From the NCBI RefSeq assembly GCF_017916325.1, contig NC_090148.1, positions 237,001-301,000 on the forward strand: DNA of 64,000 nucleotides, written 5' to 3'. The notes beneath the pieces are model-generated. The model ran no database searches. It had not been told where the DNA came from and saw only the letters and a list, made by a program, of their open reading frames with translations. The translations under genes were made by a program, and so were the position numbers. Origin of the DNA: Leishmania martiniquensis (lineage: Eukaryota; Euglenozoa; Kinetoplastea; Trypanosomatida; Trypanosomatidae). Below, in pieces: positions 27,559-37,142 of the stretch. Numbering within the stretch: the first letter of the stretch is position 1; the number at the start of each line of letters is the position of its first letter.

Positions 27559-29394
27559 CTACGTATCGGCTACCGACTTCGCCTTCAGCTCCTCCTCGTG
27601 CTTTGCCACGAGAGACCTCCACAGCTCCTTCACCTCCGGATGGCGCTCGAGGAAGAGGTTCCACAGGAACGCTCGCCCACTCACCGGCTCCGAGATGTCC
27701 TCCGGCCGTACCGAGGGGACGCGCTGGGCCGTGTCATTGGGGTCAATGACCGGGTCATACCCATCTTTCGTGAAGAACGGGTTCATCAGAGCAGCCTGAA
27801 TCGTGATGCGCTCCCGTGGATCCCAGCGCAGGCAGTCCATGATGAGACGCACCTCGTCCTCGTCCTCGTCGCCGTAAGGGCTCCGCAGAAGCTCTGCTAG
27901 AGTCGGTGTGATGGTGCTTGATGGGGGCGCTGTCTTCACCAATTTCTTGACGGAGTTGATGAAGAGCTCCTTTGTTTCTGTGTCACGGTACTCGGCGATG
28001 GACTCGATGGCGCTGGTCGACGGCTCGCCCAGCACGCGAAAAATGCTGAGCAGCTGATGCCTGCCGCCCATCGAGGTGGTGTAGAAAAGGGGGCGGCCAA
28101 TCAGCATTTCGGCTGCAATGCACCCGATGGACCAAACATCGACGCCGTGGAAGCTGTCGTGGTCGATGAAGCCCATGGGGCTGTTGATGGCGACTGTCAG
28201 CGTCTCTGGCGCGGCGTACCACTGGGTGCAGTTGTCCAGCACGGTCTGCACGTAGTCAGTTGTTGCGTTGAGACCGACGTCGCGGCCCTGGCCAAAGTCG
28301 GTGATACGCGTGCCGTAGCTGCGGTCGAGCATAATGTTCTCTGGCTTCAAGTCGCGGTGAATGACGGGGCAGAGGTGGAGGTAGCCGACGCCGCGAAAGA
28401 TTTGGTAAAGGATGAACTTGCGATAGTCCCGAGTCAGGGAGTGGAGCGCGACCGCCGTCAGCGGGCAGCACACGGGAGCACTTTCTGCGTCGCCACCGCC
28501 ACCATCGCCACCCACCTCCTCTGTGGCTTCTGCTGGGGTCTTGGTGAGGGAGACGTCACGATCGTCCGCTGCTGCTGCTGCTGCGGCAGGGCAGTCTGAT
28601 GACGACGGTGCAGCCGCACTGGCCACTTTTGCATCTGCCGCCGTCTCTCGGCTACAGCCACGCTCTAAGTGTTCGTGTGGCCTGGCGGATGCCCGGCCCT
28701 CATCTCGGGTAACCGGTCCTGCCTTCAGGCGTGGCGATTGCTCAGAGGATGAGGTGGCAGCAGCGTCTGAGCCCAACTCGCCGCCGCTGGCGATCATCCG
28801 CTTCACTCGGCGCATCCACGCAGCGTACCCCGGCGCCAGCTCTGCCGCTGTCACGACGGCTGAGTCGAGCACCTCGCGCAGCGTGTAGTCCATTTTTTTC
28901 ATGACAACGTAGACCCCATTGAATGTTCGCTGCAGCTGCAGAATGGAGTCGTACGTCATCATGTCAACGCCACCGAGGGGAATGAAGAAGTCCGTTGCGG
29001 ACATGACGTTGTCGTGTTGGAACGCCATCATCAACTGAATTTCGCGAGTGGCGCACAGCCACATGCGCGGCTGACTATTTTCAAACAGCTGGCGCAGTTT
29101 CTTCACGGCCACGAGGGTGTAGGTGTCGTAAAGCTCCTCCCGCTCCTCCGGCGTCAGCGAGGCGTCCTCGTACTCTTCCGGCGGCTCTACCTGGAACCTC
29201 TCCACCAGATCGTTGTCGCGGGCGGAGCAGACAAAGCCATAGCTGCCCTGCCCGATGGGACCCACAGCCTCGTAGCGGGAGAGCAGCTCAAACAGCTCCA
29301 TCGTTTCCTCGCCATTCTGGTGAAACACCATCATGCACCGCTTCGAGGCGAGCGGATGCCGCAGGATGGTCGGCATAGGCAGCGATTGCGCCAT
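27559..29394 (-). CDS. MAP-kinase-like CMGC protein kinase with TDY motif and large insert
   Basis: The 611-residue protein is a Ser/Thr kinase of MAP-kinase type. The glycine loop is GQGSYGFV (48-55), the ATP lysine K98 in VAVKK, and the helix-C glutamate E118 in REIQLM. The catalytic loop is HRDLKPEN (346-353) and DFG is 366-368. The activation motif TDY is at 379-381, the form common in Leishmania MAP kinases. APE is at 395-397, then WSIGC (421). Three features are odd. A charged insert of about 30 residues lies between the glycine loop and the ATP lysine. About 130 low-complexity residues (roughly 182-312) lie before the catalytic loop. The segment between TDY and APE is about four residues longer than in ERK2, and it reads QWYAAPE where CMGC kinases have WYRAPE. 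All catalytic residues are present, so activity is expected. I do not assign a numbered MPK name. The start is the ATG nearest the kinase domain with a leader upstream. Confidence 0.9.
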   Translation of the reverse strand: MAQSLPMPTILRHPLASKRCMMVFHQNGEETMELFELLSRYEAVGPIGQGSYGFVCSARDNDLVERFQVEPPEEYEDASLTPEEREELYDTYTLVAVKKLRQLFENSQPRMWLCATREIQLMMAFQHDNVMSATDFFIPLGGVDMMTYDSILQLQRTFNGVYVVMKKMDYTLREVLDSAVVTAAELAPGYAAWMRRVKRMIASGGELGSDAAATSSSEQSPRLKAGPVTRDEGRASARPHEHLERGCSRETAADAKVASAAAPSSSDCPAAAAAAADDRDVSLTKTPAEATEEVGGDGGGGDAESAPVCCPLTAVALHSLTRDYRKFILYQIFRGVGYLHLCPVIHRDLKPENIMLDRSYGTRITDFGQGRDVGLNATTDYVQTVLDNCTQWYAAPETLTVAINSPMGFIDHDSFHGVDVWSIGCIAAEMLIGRPLFYTTSMGGRHQLLSIFRVLGEPSTSAIESIAEYRDTETKELFINSVKKLVKTAPPSSTITPTLAELLRSPYGDEDEDEVRLIMDCLRWDPRERITIQAALMNPFFTKDGYDPVIDPNDTAQRVPSVRPEDISEPVSGRAFLWNLFLERHPEVKELWRSLVAKHEEELKAKSVADT

Positions 29395-31640
29395 GACTCT
29401 GACGAGAGGTGTGTATAGTGGGTGTGGGTGGGTGACCTCTGCGCTCAGCACGCGCACGACCCTTTTTCTTCGGCTGCGCTTGCGTTGCCGCCTGCCGGCA
29501 TAAGGCCTCGCCAGCGAGTGGGTGAGGGAGCAAGGGAAGAGGAGGAGTAGGGTAATGGAGCTAAGAGGTATGGTTGCGCCTACAGCATACAGGGAGAGGG
29601 TGGTGGGCATACATGCACACACACACACACAGATGGACGGAGAAGGGGCGTGCCGTTTCTCTACTCTGGCCGTTCGACGGCGTCCCCCCCCCCCACGCAC
29701 ACACCACACCACACCACCTCCATCGCACGGCACGGCAACCCATTTCAGCGTACGCGCATACGCGCCACACAGTCCCCACAGCTCATCCTGCCGCTGTTGG
29801 CCCTGGCCGGCCACATTTGGGTCGCCTGAGACGAACGGCCCTGCCGTCGAATCGAGCCCATGCATGTCCGCGCAGGTCGTCGTCCTTGCCCGTCTCCCCG
29901 CATCGTCTTCGCATACGCGCTGCGCGGCCGGTGCCGGGCGGACTCGAGTGGGACTGCACGCCCTGCGTCAGGTGGGGCAGCGGTGGTGGTGGTCTGGGTG
30001 CATGCCGGACGACGCCAAGGGGAAGGTCGGCCAGCTTCAGGCCAGGGCGCTGTACCCTGTACGCGTGCTGTGTCTCTCCCTCCCCTCCAGTCGCTCTGCC
30101 AGCCGCGACACTTCATGACGTCTTTGTGAGTACTTTCTACAAGAGAATCAGGAAGAAGCCGATGGGGCGATGCACAGGTGCCCTCGTCCTACTCCCGGCA
30201 TCGGCGCCACATCAGCCCCACCTGGCGAGATGTGAGAGGGGTCGCCCGCCGGCGCACCCGCGCGCCTCGGACCGGAGGAGTGGGGAGGACGGACGCGCAT
30301 GCTTGCCGAATCCCCGCCGCGGTTTGCCGTGAGCGGAAGCAAGCGGTGTCATGAGCGCACGTCTCTGGCGCCGCGCCAGCCCACGCCTATCCACCAGAAC
30401 TGAGGGCCGATGGCGGGCTCTGGGGCTTCCTCCTCCCCTTTCCCACAGAGTCGGTGCGGGGCCCCCGTTACCACGTTTCGCGATGGCCTCCCCCTCCCCG
30501 GCATAATTGGTGCCGTAAGGAGTGAATGGAGGACCCAAGCGGGACCGTCACGCTCGAAAAAATTACGTGCAGCGTATCTCTGAGGGGAATGGTGAAGCGA
30601 AGCACACACTGGACCAAAACGTTTGGTCAGAGACTCACACGCCAGGCAGCATCTCTGTGGCGAGGCTCCGCTCTGTTGAGAGGAGTGAAGTGAGAGGCGG
30701 TGTGGGGGCGGGTGGCCGAAAAGGGCGCAGCTTTGATTGCCCTCGACAACTGCTGCCGCTCTCATCGCACCTCCCCGTTGCTGCTGTCGCCGCCCTGTTG
30801 GTGTGCCTACGGGAAACGGGAGAACCTTGAGAGGGAGGACGATGGAGAAAAAAGTGGCACACACGTTCGCGACATGAATGGGAGCGGCAATGTGGAGGAC
30901 AGGGGACAGAACGAGCTGCACTGCGTGTAGCCGGTGAGGTCCGCGGGACTGGCATCTTGGCGGCGTATGGGTCGGGGGTGGGTGGGCGGTGATAAGAATG
31001 CGAGCCCCTCACCCCCCCACCCTCACGGCCGGTACTTGAGAGGACTGAGGCATCACCACATTTGGTCCCTCAGTCTCTCGTCACGCTGTCGCGTCCCATC
31101 TGCGCTGCCCCTCCTCCGCCTTCCATGACAGAAGAGAGGTGCGTGGAAAAGGGCACCACGCTTGGCTCGCCGCCGCTATTTCGGCTTCAGTTCAGTTCAG
31201 TCGACCCGTGCGCGTCTGTGCGTGTGCGTAATGTTTGGCGGAAGCGATTAGAGGGGAGCGGGAGAGGGAGGCGGGGCAGGGGTAGAGGTAGGGGCGGAGC
31301 AGATGAGATGCAAGGCTTAGGGCAGCGCTGGCATCTTCGCCGTTGCTCCCCAAGGCTCCTTGGGCCGGTCTTGATGCAGGAACGCGTACGCAGAACGGGT
31401 GGGGAGTGGGGCGAGAGGCACTGGCAGAGCTTTGGCTTCTGCTGCATTTTTTTTCTTTGTGTATGTGCTTCCTTCACGTTACCCCCTTTACGCTTTACTC
31501 GTCTGCTCGTTGTGTGACATGCTTGCCAAGCCGTCTGTGCCCTCTTCCCCCCTTTCCATGACCGGACGGATGGGCTGTGCTTGTCTGGGAGTGGGTGGGT
31601 GGGAAAGGGGGAAGGCCAGATGACCGGAGCACGCTGGCTG
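29395..31640. other. Long intergenic region (2.2 kb) between kinase and CTU2 genes
   Basis: It should hold the kinase leader and a long CTU2 3' UTR. Pyrimidine-rich tracts on the coding strand occur near 31256-31300 and 31600-31615. A GC-rich block at about 30150-30520 has a texture unlike its surroundings and could be an old repeat, but I could not match it to the SIDER-like copies. Open frames here begin at non-ATG codons or have UTR-like composition, so no gene is called. Confidence 0.7.
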
Positions 31641-33710
31641 TCAGTGAAAAAGGGCGCCCAGCTGGAAAACAGCGGAGGCGATGGCATCGCGGCACGGCAC
31701 CGCTCCGCCTGCGCTTCCGCCGTTGCCGCCATCCAATTCTTCGGACTTCGTTGCGCTCTCCCTCCCAAAGGCTGACGGAGGCCAAGCCTCCGCGAGGCTT
31801 CGGCAGGCGTAGCAGATAAAGCACCCACCCACCGCCGCTGCCGTGGCTGATGATGGCGAGGCGACCGCGACGCTGGTGGAGGAGGCACCGTTCGTGCACG
31901 GCAGCGTTTCCGTTGTGGAACTCAGCGCAAACAGCTCTAACTGACGAGCCGCCACGCTTCTGTGCTCGCCAGGGTGACATGCGGCGAGGGAGGCAGGGCA
32001 GCCACACACGCAGCACATCACGATGGAGCCTTTGATATCAACTTCTTGTGAAGTCACTGTATGCAAGTCGCGGTGCACGTGCAGCGGTGCTTCCAGGAGC
32101 AGATCATCGCGGTTCTGCTGCGCCGCACCACTTGGCAGCGGCTTTTTGGTCGTCTTCGCGCCCAACTGCGAGCTCCCCACTGCTGCTGAGCCGTCACGTT
32201 TCTCGTGTGCTTGAGAGGCAGAAGACTTGCTGGTGCCACGCACCACTTCCTGCATCGCAGCGGGGTGCACCTCGAGTCGCTGCACCGTGTTGAGCACATT
32301 GAAGATCATGGTGCGGTACGATGCCATCATGGTCAGCACAAACTGCTCCAGTGTGCGGTGGATCGATCGGGTGGTGGTGCTGGTGCGCAATGCAGGCGTG
32401 TAGCTGCCGAGAATACCGCAGAGACGTGTGTACATAATCGTTTCTTTGGGTAACATTGTGCGCAGTGGACGAAGACAGACGACCTCGTGTGTGTAGCCGC
32501 GAAAGCCGGAGCCATGCACGACGCCTTCGCCACTGGCGCCCGTTACGAGCGCGTCGAGCGCCGCCGTGGCGCACCGTACGGCATTGCTGCCGAGCACCAA
32601 GTGCGGCCACATTTCCAGATTTGCGTGCCTGACAGACGCGCGCTCCTCGAAGGGTTCGTGCTCGGCGGAGCACTGCGCCTCGTCGCTGCGACTCATGACT
32701 TCCTCGTGCGCTGGCCCGCCAACAACCGCAGCGCCTGATGCGCGCAGGAGGTACTCCGTGCATAAACGATGCGCCGCACGGCAGAGCGTCTGCTGCCGCA
32801 CACGCGCATAGAGCGCTTCGCGGTCGCTTAGCGGCAGCCGGCTGGCGTGCAGGGCATGGCGCACCTCACTCCGGTAGGCCTCCCCCAGAAAGTCGCTGTA
32901 GTAAAACAGGCGCACTTCCCCCGCGTCGTACAAGCGGGCGGGCGGTGCAGTGGACTCGTCGCCCCTTTCCGCCTGTCCATGCTGCGGCGACGATGCTGGA
33001 GACAGATCCCTATCGTCACCACTGCAAGGCGGCGCTGACGCAGCGACGTAAGGGCTATCCGCGCGGGCGGCGCCCGTTCCCACTGCCGCAGGCATTTTAT
33101 TCCGTTTCTTTTTTGCACTCGAGCGCCTGCTGGGGGCTTCGTCGCGGTAGGCCCATCGCGGCGGCTGCTGGAGTGCGTATTTGCGCAGCGTCTTAAACTG
33201 CTCCTCCATTGTTGACCGTGCTTTCTCGATCGCCTCATGGCGACCGCTGCTCTCATGCAGCAACGGCGACGAAAGGAAAGACGAGGATTGCGGCGGCGGC
33301 GATGGAGGAGAAGGCAGAACCAGTTCATCTTCGCACAAGTGAAACGGCAGCAGTATCAGATTGGAGACCGACGACGCGCTCGCGGCGGACGAGGATGACG
33401 CGGATGCGCCGTCGGACTGCCTACCCTGCGCGCATGCCCACCTCTGCTGAGCCAGCGGCTGTCGTCGGAGGTGATCGCGCGCCGTGTACCGAAGCTGGCC
33501 GAGCTCGTGCAGCAGCATCATCGAGTTTGGGCCGCCAGAGACGGCCACCGCGAGCGGTACGTCGCTCGGCACGCGGCAGTGCCGGAAAGCGTTCTCGCGC
33601 ACCGCTCCGGCGCAGTATGCGAGGAAGCAGTCCGGGCAGTACAACTTTGCTGGCCCATCGCGACTGGCGATTGTGCCGATGGCCTGCCTGCACTTGAAGC
33701 ACTGATGCAT
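31641..33710 (-). CDS. CTU2: Cytoplasmic tRNA 2-thiolation protein 2 (CTU2/NCS2)
   Basis: The 689-residue protein is the partner subunit of CTU1/NCS6 in 2-thiolation of wobble uridine 34 of tRNA-Lys, -Glu and -Gln in the cytosol, fed with sulfur by URM1. The N-terminus has two CxxC pairs, C4/C7 and C25/C28 (YCPDCFLAYC). It is followed by VAVSGGPNSMMLLHEL (55-70), the degenerate PP-loop in which the usual Asp of SGGxDS is Asn; CTU2 proteins characteristically have a non-catalytic loop. Later blocks include LVLGSNAVRCATAALDALV and VCLRPLRTMLPKETIMYTRL. Near the C-terminus CCVCGC and CFICYAC form further cysteine pairs, fitting a second zinc site. Alanine/serine-rich inserts make it longer than the roughly 500-residue animal protein. 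The ATG lies directly before the first cysteine pair. The call is confident from the order of motifs. Confidence 0.9.
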   Translation of the reverse strand: MHQCFKCRQAIGTIASRDGPAKLYCPDCFLAYCAGAVRENAFRHCRVPSDVPLAVAVSGGPNSMMLLHELGQLRYTARDHLRRQPLAQQRWACAQGRQSDGASASSSSAASASSVSNLILLPFHLCEDELVLPSPPSPPPQSSSFLSSPLLHESSGRHEAIEKARSTMEEQFKTLRKYALQQPPRWAYRDEAPSRRSSAKKKRNKMPAAVGTGAARADSPYVAASAPPCSGDDRDLSPASSPQHGQAERGDESTAPPARLYDAGEVRLFYYSDFLGEAYRSEVRHALHASRLPLSDREALYARVRQQTLCRAAHRLCTEYLLRASGAAVVGGPAHEEVMSRSDEAQCSAEHEPFEERASVRHANLEMWPHLVLGSNAVRCATAALDALVTGASGEGVVHGSGFRGYTHEVVCLRPLRTMLPKETIMYTRLCGILGSYTPALRTSTTTRSIHRTLEQFVLTMMASYRTMIFNVLNTVQRLEVHPAAMQEVVRGTSKSSASQAHEKRDGSAAVGSSQLGAKTTKKPLPSGAAQQNRDDLLLEAPLHVHRDLHTVTSQEVDIKGSIVMCCVCGCPASLAACHPGEHRSVAARQLELFALSSTTETLPCTNGASSTSVAVASPSSATAAAVGGCFICYACRSLAEAWPPSAFGRESATKSEELDGGNGGSAGGAVPCRDAIASAVFQLGALFH

Positions 33711-33964
33711 CCTGTGGAGTGCGCACGTCTTTCTGCTGCCCCTTGTAGGAACTCGCTAACAGCAGCAGAAAGAGCCCGCCTTTTCTTCTTGTTGGCTGGT
33801 GTCCGCGTGTAGGCGAGCGTACGAGCTGCAGAGGGAGCGACAAGGGTGGAGGCGTGGGGCGCGGGCAAGGGAGGGAGGGGGGAGGGGGCAGAGCTACATG
33901 GACATGGGCGGTACAGCAGGCCACCACCGCTTTGTTTGACACACACACATATATCTATTTAGGG

Positions 33965-33982
33965 ATATATATATATATATAT
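33965..33982. repeat. (TA)n tract
   Basis: Alternating TA in the CTU2 leader region, preceded by ACACACACATATAT and followed by TG/TA-rich sequence. Confidence 0.9.
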
Positions 33983-34069
33983 GTGTATGTGTATATGCAT
34001 GCAGGCAGAATCGCGCTACCACGCTCGTCGCCTCCTTCTCCTTATCGGGTGCTGTGGGCGGAGGCGGCA

Positions 34070-34087
34070 ATATATATATATATATAA
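34070..34087. repeat. (TA)n tract
   Basis: A second alternating TA run, about 90 bases from the one at 33965-33982. Confidence 0.9.
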
Positions 34088-34821
34088 ACAAACATGGGTG
34101 AGGCACTGGTGTGCGCCGTCACGAGAGACGCCCGGCGCTCTCTTTAATGCCACTTGTGCGCGACCTTTATTTGCCTCCGAGTTGCGAGCGCAAGGCAGTG
34201 AAGACCTCTTCACAGTATTCTTGGGGAAGGGGAGGGGGAGGAGGGGGGATGCTTCTTGGCGACAACGAGGACAGCAATAGAACGCCAGCAACAGCCTCAA
34301 GCGATAGCGGGAGGAAAAAAGGATTGCCAACAAAAAAAGGAGTGGGGGCGAGAGAGGGGGGAGGGACTACGCGGTTAGCACGCCAATCCTTCACAGCCAA
34401 AGGCGAAGTAACGGGCATCCGCAACGTTGTCACACTGTGCGCGAGCTGCGGCGCTCCTCCACCCTTCTCCCTCTCCTCGTCACAGACGAAGATGTTCAGC
34501 TTTCAAGGCCACCGCAGCCATGCGTGGAAGCTAGACAAGCCCTTTCTTCCCGAGAAGAGGAGTTGGGGGTGGGGGTGGGGGGAGAGAGGGAGTGAGCAAG
34601 ACTCTGCAGGAACAGAGGAAGAGTAGCGAGAAGGTGAAGGCACAGGGAGCGGCGTCTGTGCGTCTGTGTCTGTGTGTCTGTCAGTGCGTGAGTGGAAGAG
34701 ATATACCGATGATTGGTACGGTCTCACACGGAAAGAGAGAGAGAGAGGGCACAAACGCCTGAGCCAATACAGCGCCAGGCACAAACACATGCACAGAACT
34801 TCTTCGCCCGTGCGGAGAGTG

Positions 34822-35475
34822 TCACAGCTCATAGACGACAACAGACGAGGCGGCATGCTTGTCTACGGCCTTCCTGCTCTTGCGACTGCACTTCAGCTTC
34901 CTGCTCTTGCGGCTGACCTTCAACTTCGTCTTGGCACTGGGTAGCGCGGTGTAGCGGCCACCAGCCTCGTATGCCGCTTGCACTGCGTCTTCTGCAGTGA
35001 CGTCGCCCAAGGCTGCAGCGGAGGGGGACGGTGTGACCGTGGTGGTCGTGTCCTGTAAAGCAGATGTGAGAACCTGCGAGGGTGAGCTTGTGGCATCCGC
35101 TGCAAGTGTCTTCTCTTGCTTCTTTAGCAGTCGCGCCTGCCGAGCTTGTTGGCGCCGCAGCGCTGCGACCGGTTCCTCCAGCTCGCACAGAACGTCACGC
35201 ACTCCTTGCTGCTGAGCTCGATCGTTCAGCACGGCTGGTGTCACGGTGGCTAGGTGCGCGAACACTGTGTCCACAAACTTCCACTGCGAGTAGTGCACAC
35301 GATACGTCACCGCCCACGGCCGCGCTGTCCAGGGCAGATACACGTCCGCCGCCGCTGCTCCTGCTTCCGCGGCTGGAGCGTCCATGCCGGCGCCAGAAGA
35401 GGGTTCGTTTGAACGCGGCGCCGACCCGCCTGAGCTGCTGGAGAGGGCCCAGAAGCAGCCGGTGCGTCGAAGCAT
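34822..35475 (-). CDS. Unrecognised small protein, possible organellar protein with basic tail
   Basis: The 217-residue protein belongs to no family I recognise. The N-terminus MLRRTGCFWALSSSSGG has Arg, Ser and hydrophobic residues and no acid, as in a mitochondrial import signal. A short folded-looking part follows (LPWTARPWAVTYRVHYSQWK, then DTVFAHLATVTPAVL), then a basic helix RRQQARQARLLKKQEKT and a Thr/Ser-rich linker. The tail carries two tandem copies of LK(V/C)SRKSRK, from a 27-bp DNA repeat. A short Trp/Tyr-rich core with a basic tail suggests nucleic-acid binding or a mitoribosomal role, but that is a guess. The frame extends 50 codons further upstream only from a GTG, so the first ATG is used; CTCTCGCTTCCTGCCTCAAG lies just upstream as a plausible splice acceptor. 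Confidence 0.7.
   Translation of the reverse strand: MLRRTGCFWALSSSSGGSAPRSNEPSSGAGMDAPAAEAGAAAADVYLPWTARPWAVTYRVHYSQWKFVDTVFAHLATVTPAVLNDRAQQQGVRDVLCELEEPVAALRRQQARQARLLKKQEKTLAADATSSPSQVLTSALQDTTTTVTPSPSAAALGDVTAEDAVQAAYEAGGRYTALPSAKTKLKVSRKSRKLKCSRKSRKAVDKHAASSVVVYEL
34870..34923 (-). repeat. 27-bp in-frame tandem duplication in coding sequence
   Basis: Units at 34870-34896 and 34897-34923 agree at 23 of 27 positions. Each encodes nine residues of the form LK(V/C)SRKSRK, so the reading frame is preserved. Confidence 0.85.
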
Positions 35476-35693
35476 GGCTCCAAGGTATGTGCTTGAGGCA
35501 GGAAGCGAGAGGCGTGAAGATAGCGCGCCGCCCGACAACCGGGTGGGTGGGAATCGGGTTAGAGAGGGCGAGACTGCGCCCTCAGGGACCACCGAAGCAC
35601 AATCCAAGGAGATGGAGAAGGACACCGACCGGGCGTGTGCGAGGGAGGAGTGCGTGAGAAGAGGGGTGGCGGCAGGCGGGCGGGGGGCAGCGT

Positions 35694-35711
35694 GTATATA
35701 TGTATATATAT
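35694..35711. repeat. Imperfect (TA)n tract
   Basis: TATATATGTATATATATG in the leader region of the small basic-tail protein gene. Confidence 0.85.
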
Positions 35712-37129
35712 GTAATGCCGGCAGACGACAGAGATGCGGCGAGAGGAAGTTGGCAGGGGGAGAGGGAGGGAGGAGCTGCTAAGAGTCTACAAGTCGACGT
35801 GCCCGCGTGCGTGCCTCCGCCTTCACACAGAAGCGCCTGGGTGCCCTAATCTCAAAGATTTCTTCGTCTACAACTACTGAGGGCGAGAAGAGTGAGGGGG
35901 AGGGAGAGTAGGCGGTGAGGAAGATGAAGACAAAGAGAGGGAGGGGAAGGGGTCTAGTGAAGATGGGAAAGTGAGCAACAGCGACAACAGAAAAGAAAGC
36001 GTCGGGAGTAAGCAGACGACACAGAGAGAGAAGGGGAGACAAACACGCAGAAGAGTCTGTGTCGGTGTGTGAACGTGAGATGGGAGGGGGAGGGGGAGAG
36101 GCAGAACAACCACAGACACACCTCGAGGTGAGCCGACGAAGAGAAAGCGGGTGGGAGACGGTGGAGGGGGAAAACAAGAGATCTACCGAAGTGAGGGGAG
36201 GAGGGGAGACGTGGCCCTAACTTTGCGAGACGGCAGAGGGTGTGAGTCGTGTCCACAGCCGATAGTGGAAGTGAGCGAGCGATGCCTGCACGAAGTAATT
36301 ATGCGTAGGGAGGGAGGAGGCGTTGCTGGCGTGTGGGTGCGGGGGTGGGGAAAGAAAGGCGATGTGCCGTAGCGCTGACTGTTCGTGCGTGCAGCTTGAA
36401 GAAGCTACTAGAGATATGCTCCTTTGATGAAGGTGATCACCACGGGGGGGGCAGGGGCGTTGCTGGCATGTGTGTGTGTGAGAGAGGGAAGGGGCGGGGA
36501 GGGGAGGCGTGGAGAGGGAGGAAGTGACGGCGCACTATGTGAGCGTTCAAAGAGCTTAGAGGTGGGATGGGGGGAGGGGCGGGGCGGGTCTTTCATGTAC
36601 ACAGACCGCTGCTTGCCCACTCCCTTTCCTGTGGGTGAACTCGGGTATGGGCGAGAAAGCACGGCGTACGCTGCATGCACGTTTGTGCGGAGGCGCTCGC
36701 TCCTGCCATGCTCGCAGACAGTCTGAGCCACACCGCCCGCCACCTCGCTCTGCTCTGCATCCACAATGTTCACTTGCACCTTCCCTCGCTTCCCATCGCA
36801 TCGCCCTGGTTGGGCTGCACGCGAGGAGGGAGCGGAAAGAGAGGCGAGTCAGGCATGCCAACACGAGGGCAACGCGGGCGCAGGCGGCCAGTGGCTCCTG
36901 TTCGCGCGCCGAGCTGCAATGGATACGCCAGAACGCTTTGACTTCTCTGTTGCGCTTCTGTAATCTGCATGTGCTCTGCTGATTGATGCATATTGGTGGC
37001 TGAGCATTCGTGCACGAGCATGCGTGTGTGCTCCTTGCACCTCATCCCGCATCGCAAGGACCCTTCCCCCGATCCGTGCACACATGGGTATGCCTGCGTG
37101 TGTGTGTGCGGTGAAGCGAAGTGGGGCAC

Positions 37130-37142
37130 ATATATATATATA
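37130..37142. repeat. (TA)n tract
   Basis: A short alternating TA run follows GGCACA in the 3' flank of the 2605-residue protein gene. Confidence 0.85.

Larger units (their letters stand above)
33711..34821. other. Intergenic region upstream of CTU2
   Basis: A pyrimidine tract on the coding strand (about 33860-33892) is suitable for trans-splicing of CTU2. TA runs lie at 33965-33982 and 34070-34087. Purine-rich stretches lie near 34225-34245, 34340-34365 and 34735-34748. No gene was recognised. Confidence 0.8.

Noticed and set aside
29395..29865. 157-codon N-terminal extension of the kinase
   Set aside because: It includes CA-repeat translation and UTR-like composition, and the ATG at 29394 is closer to the kinase domain and preceded by a possible acceptor AG.
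30349..30921. Minus-strand 190-codon frame between kinase and CTU2 genes
   Set aside because: It begins at GTG, has no recognisable domain, and overlaps the odd GC-rich block. It looks like chance in GC-rich DNA.
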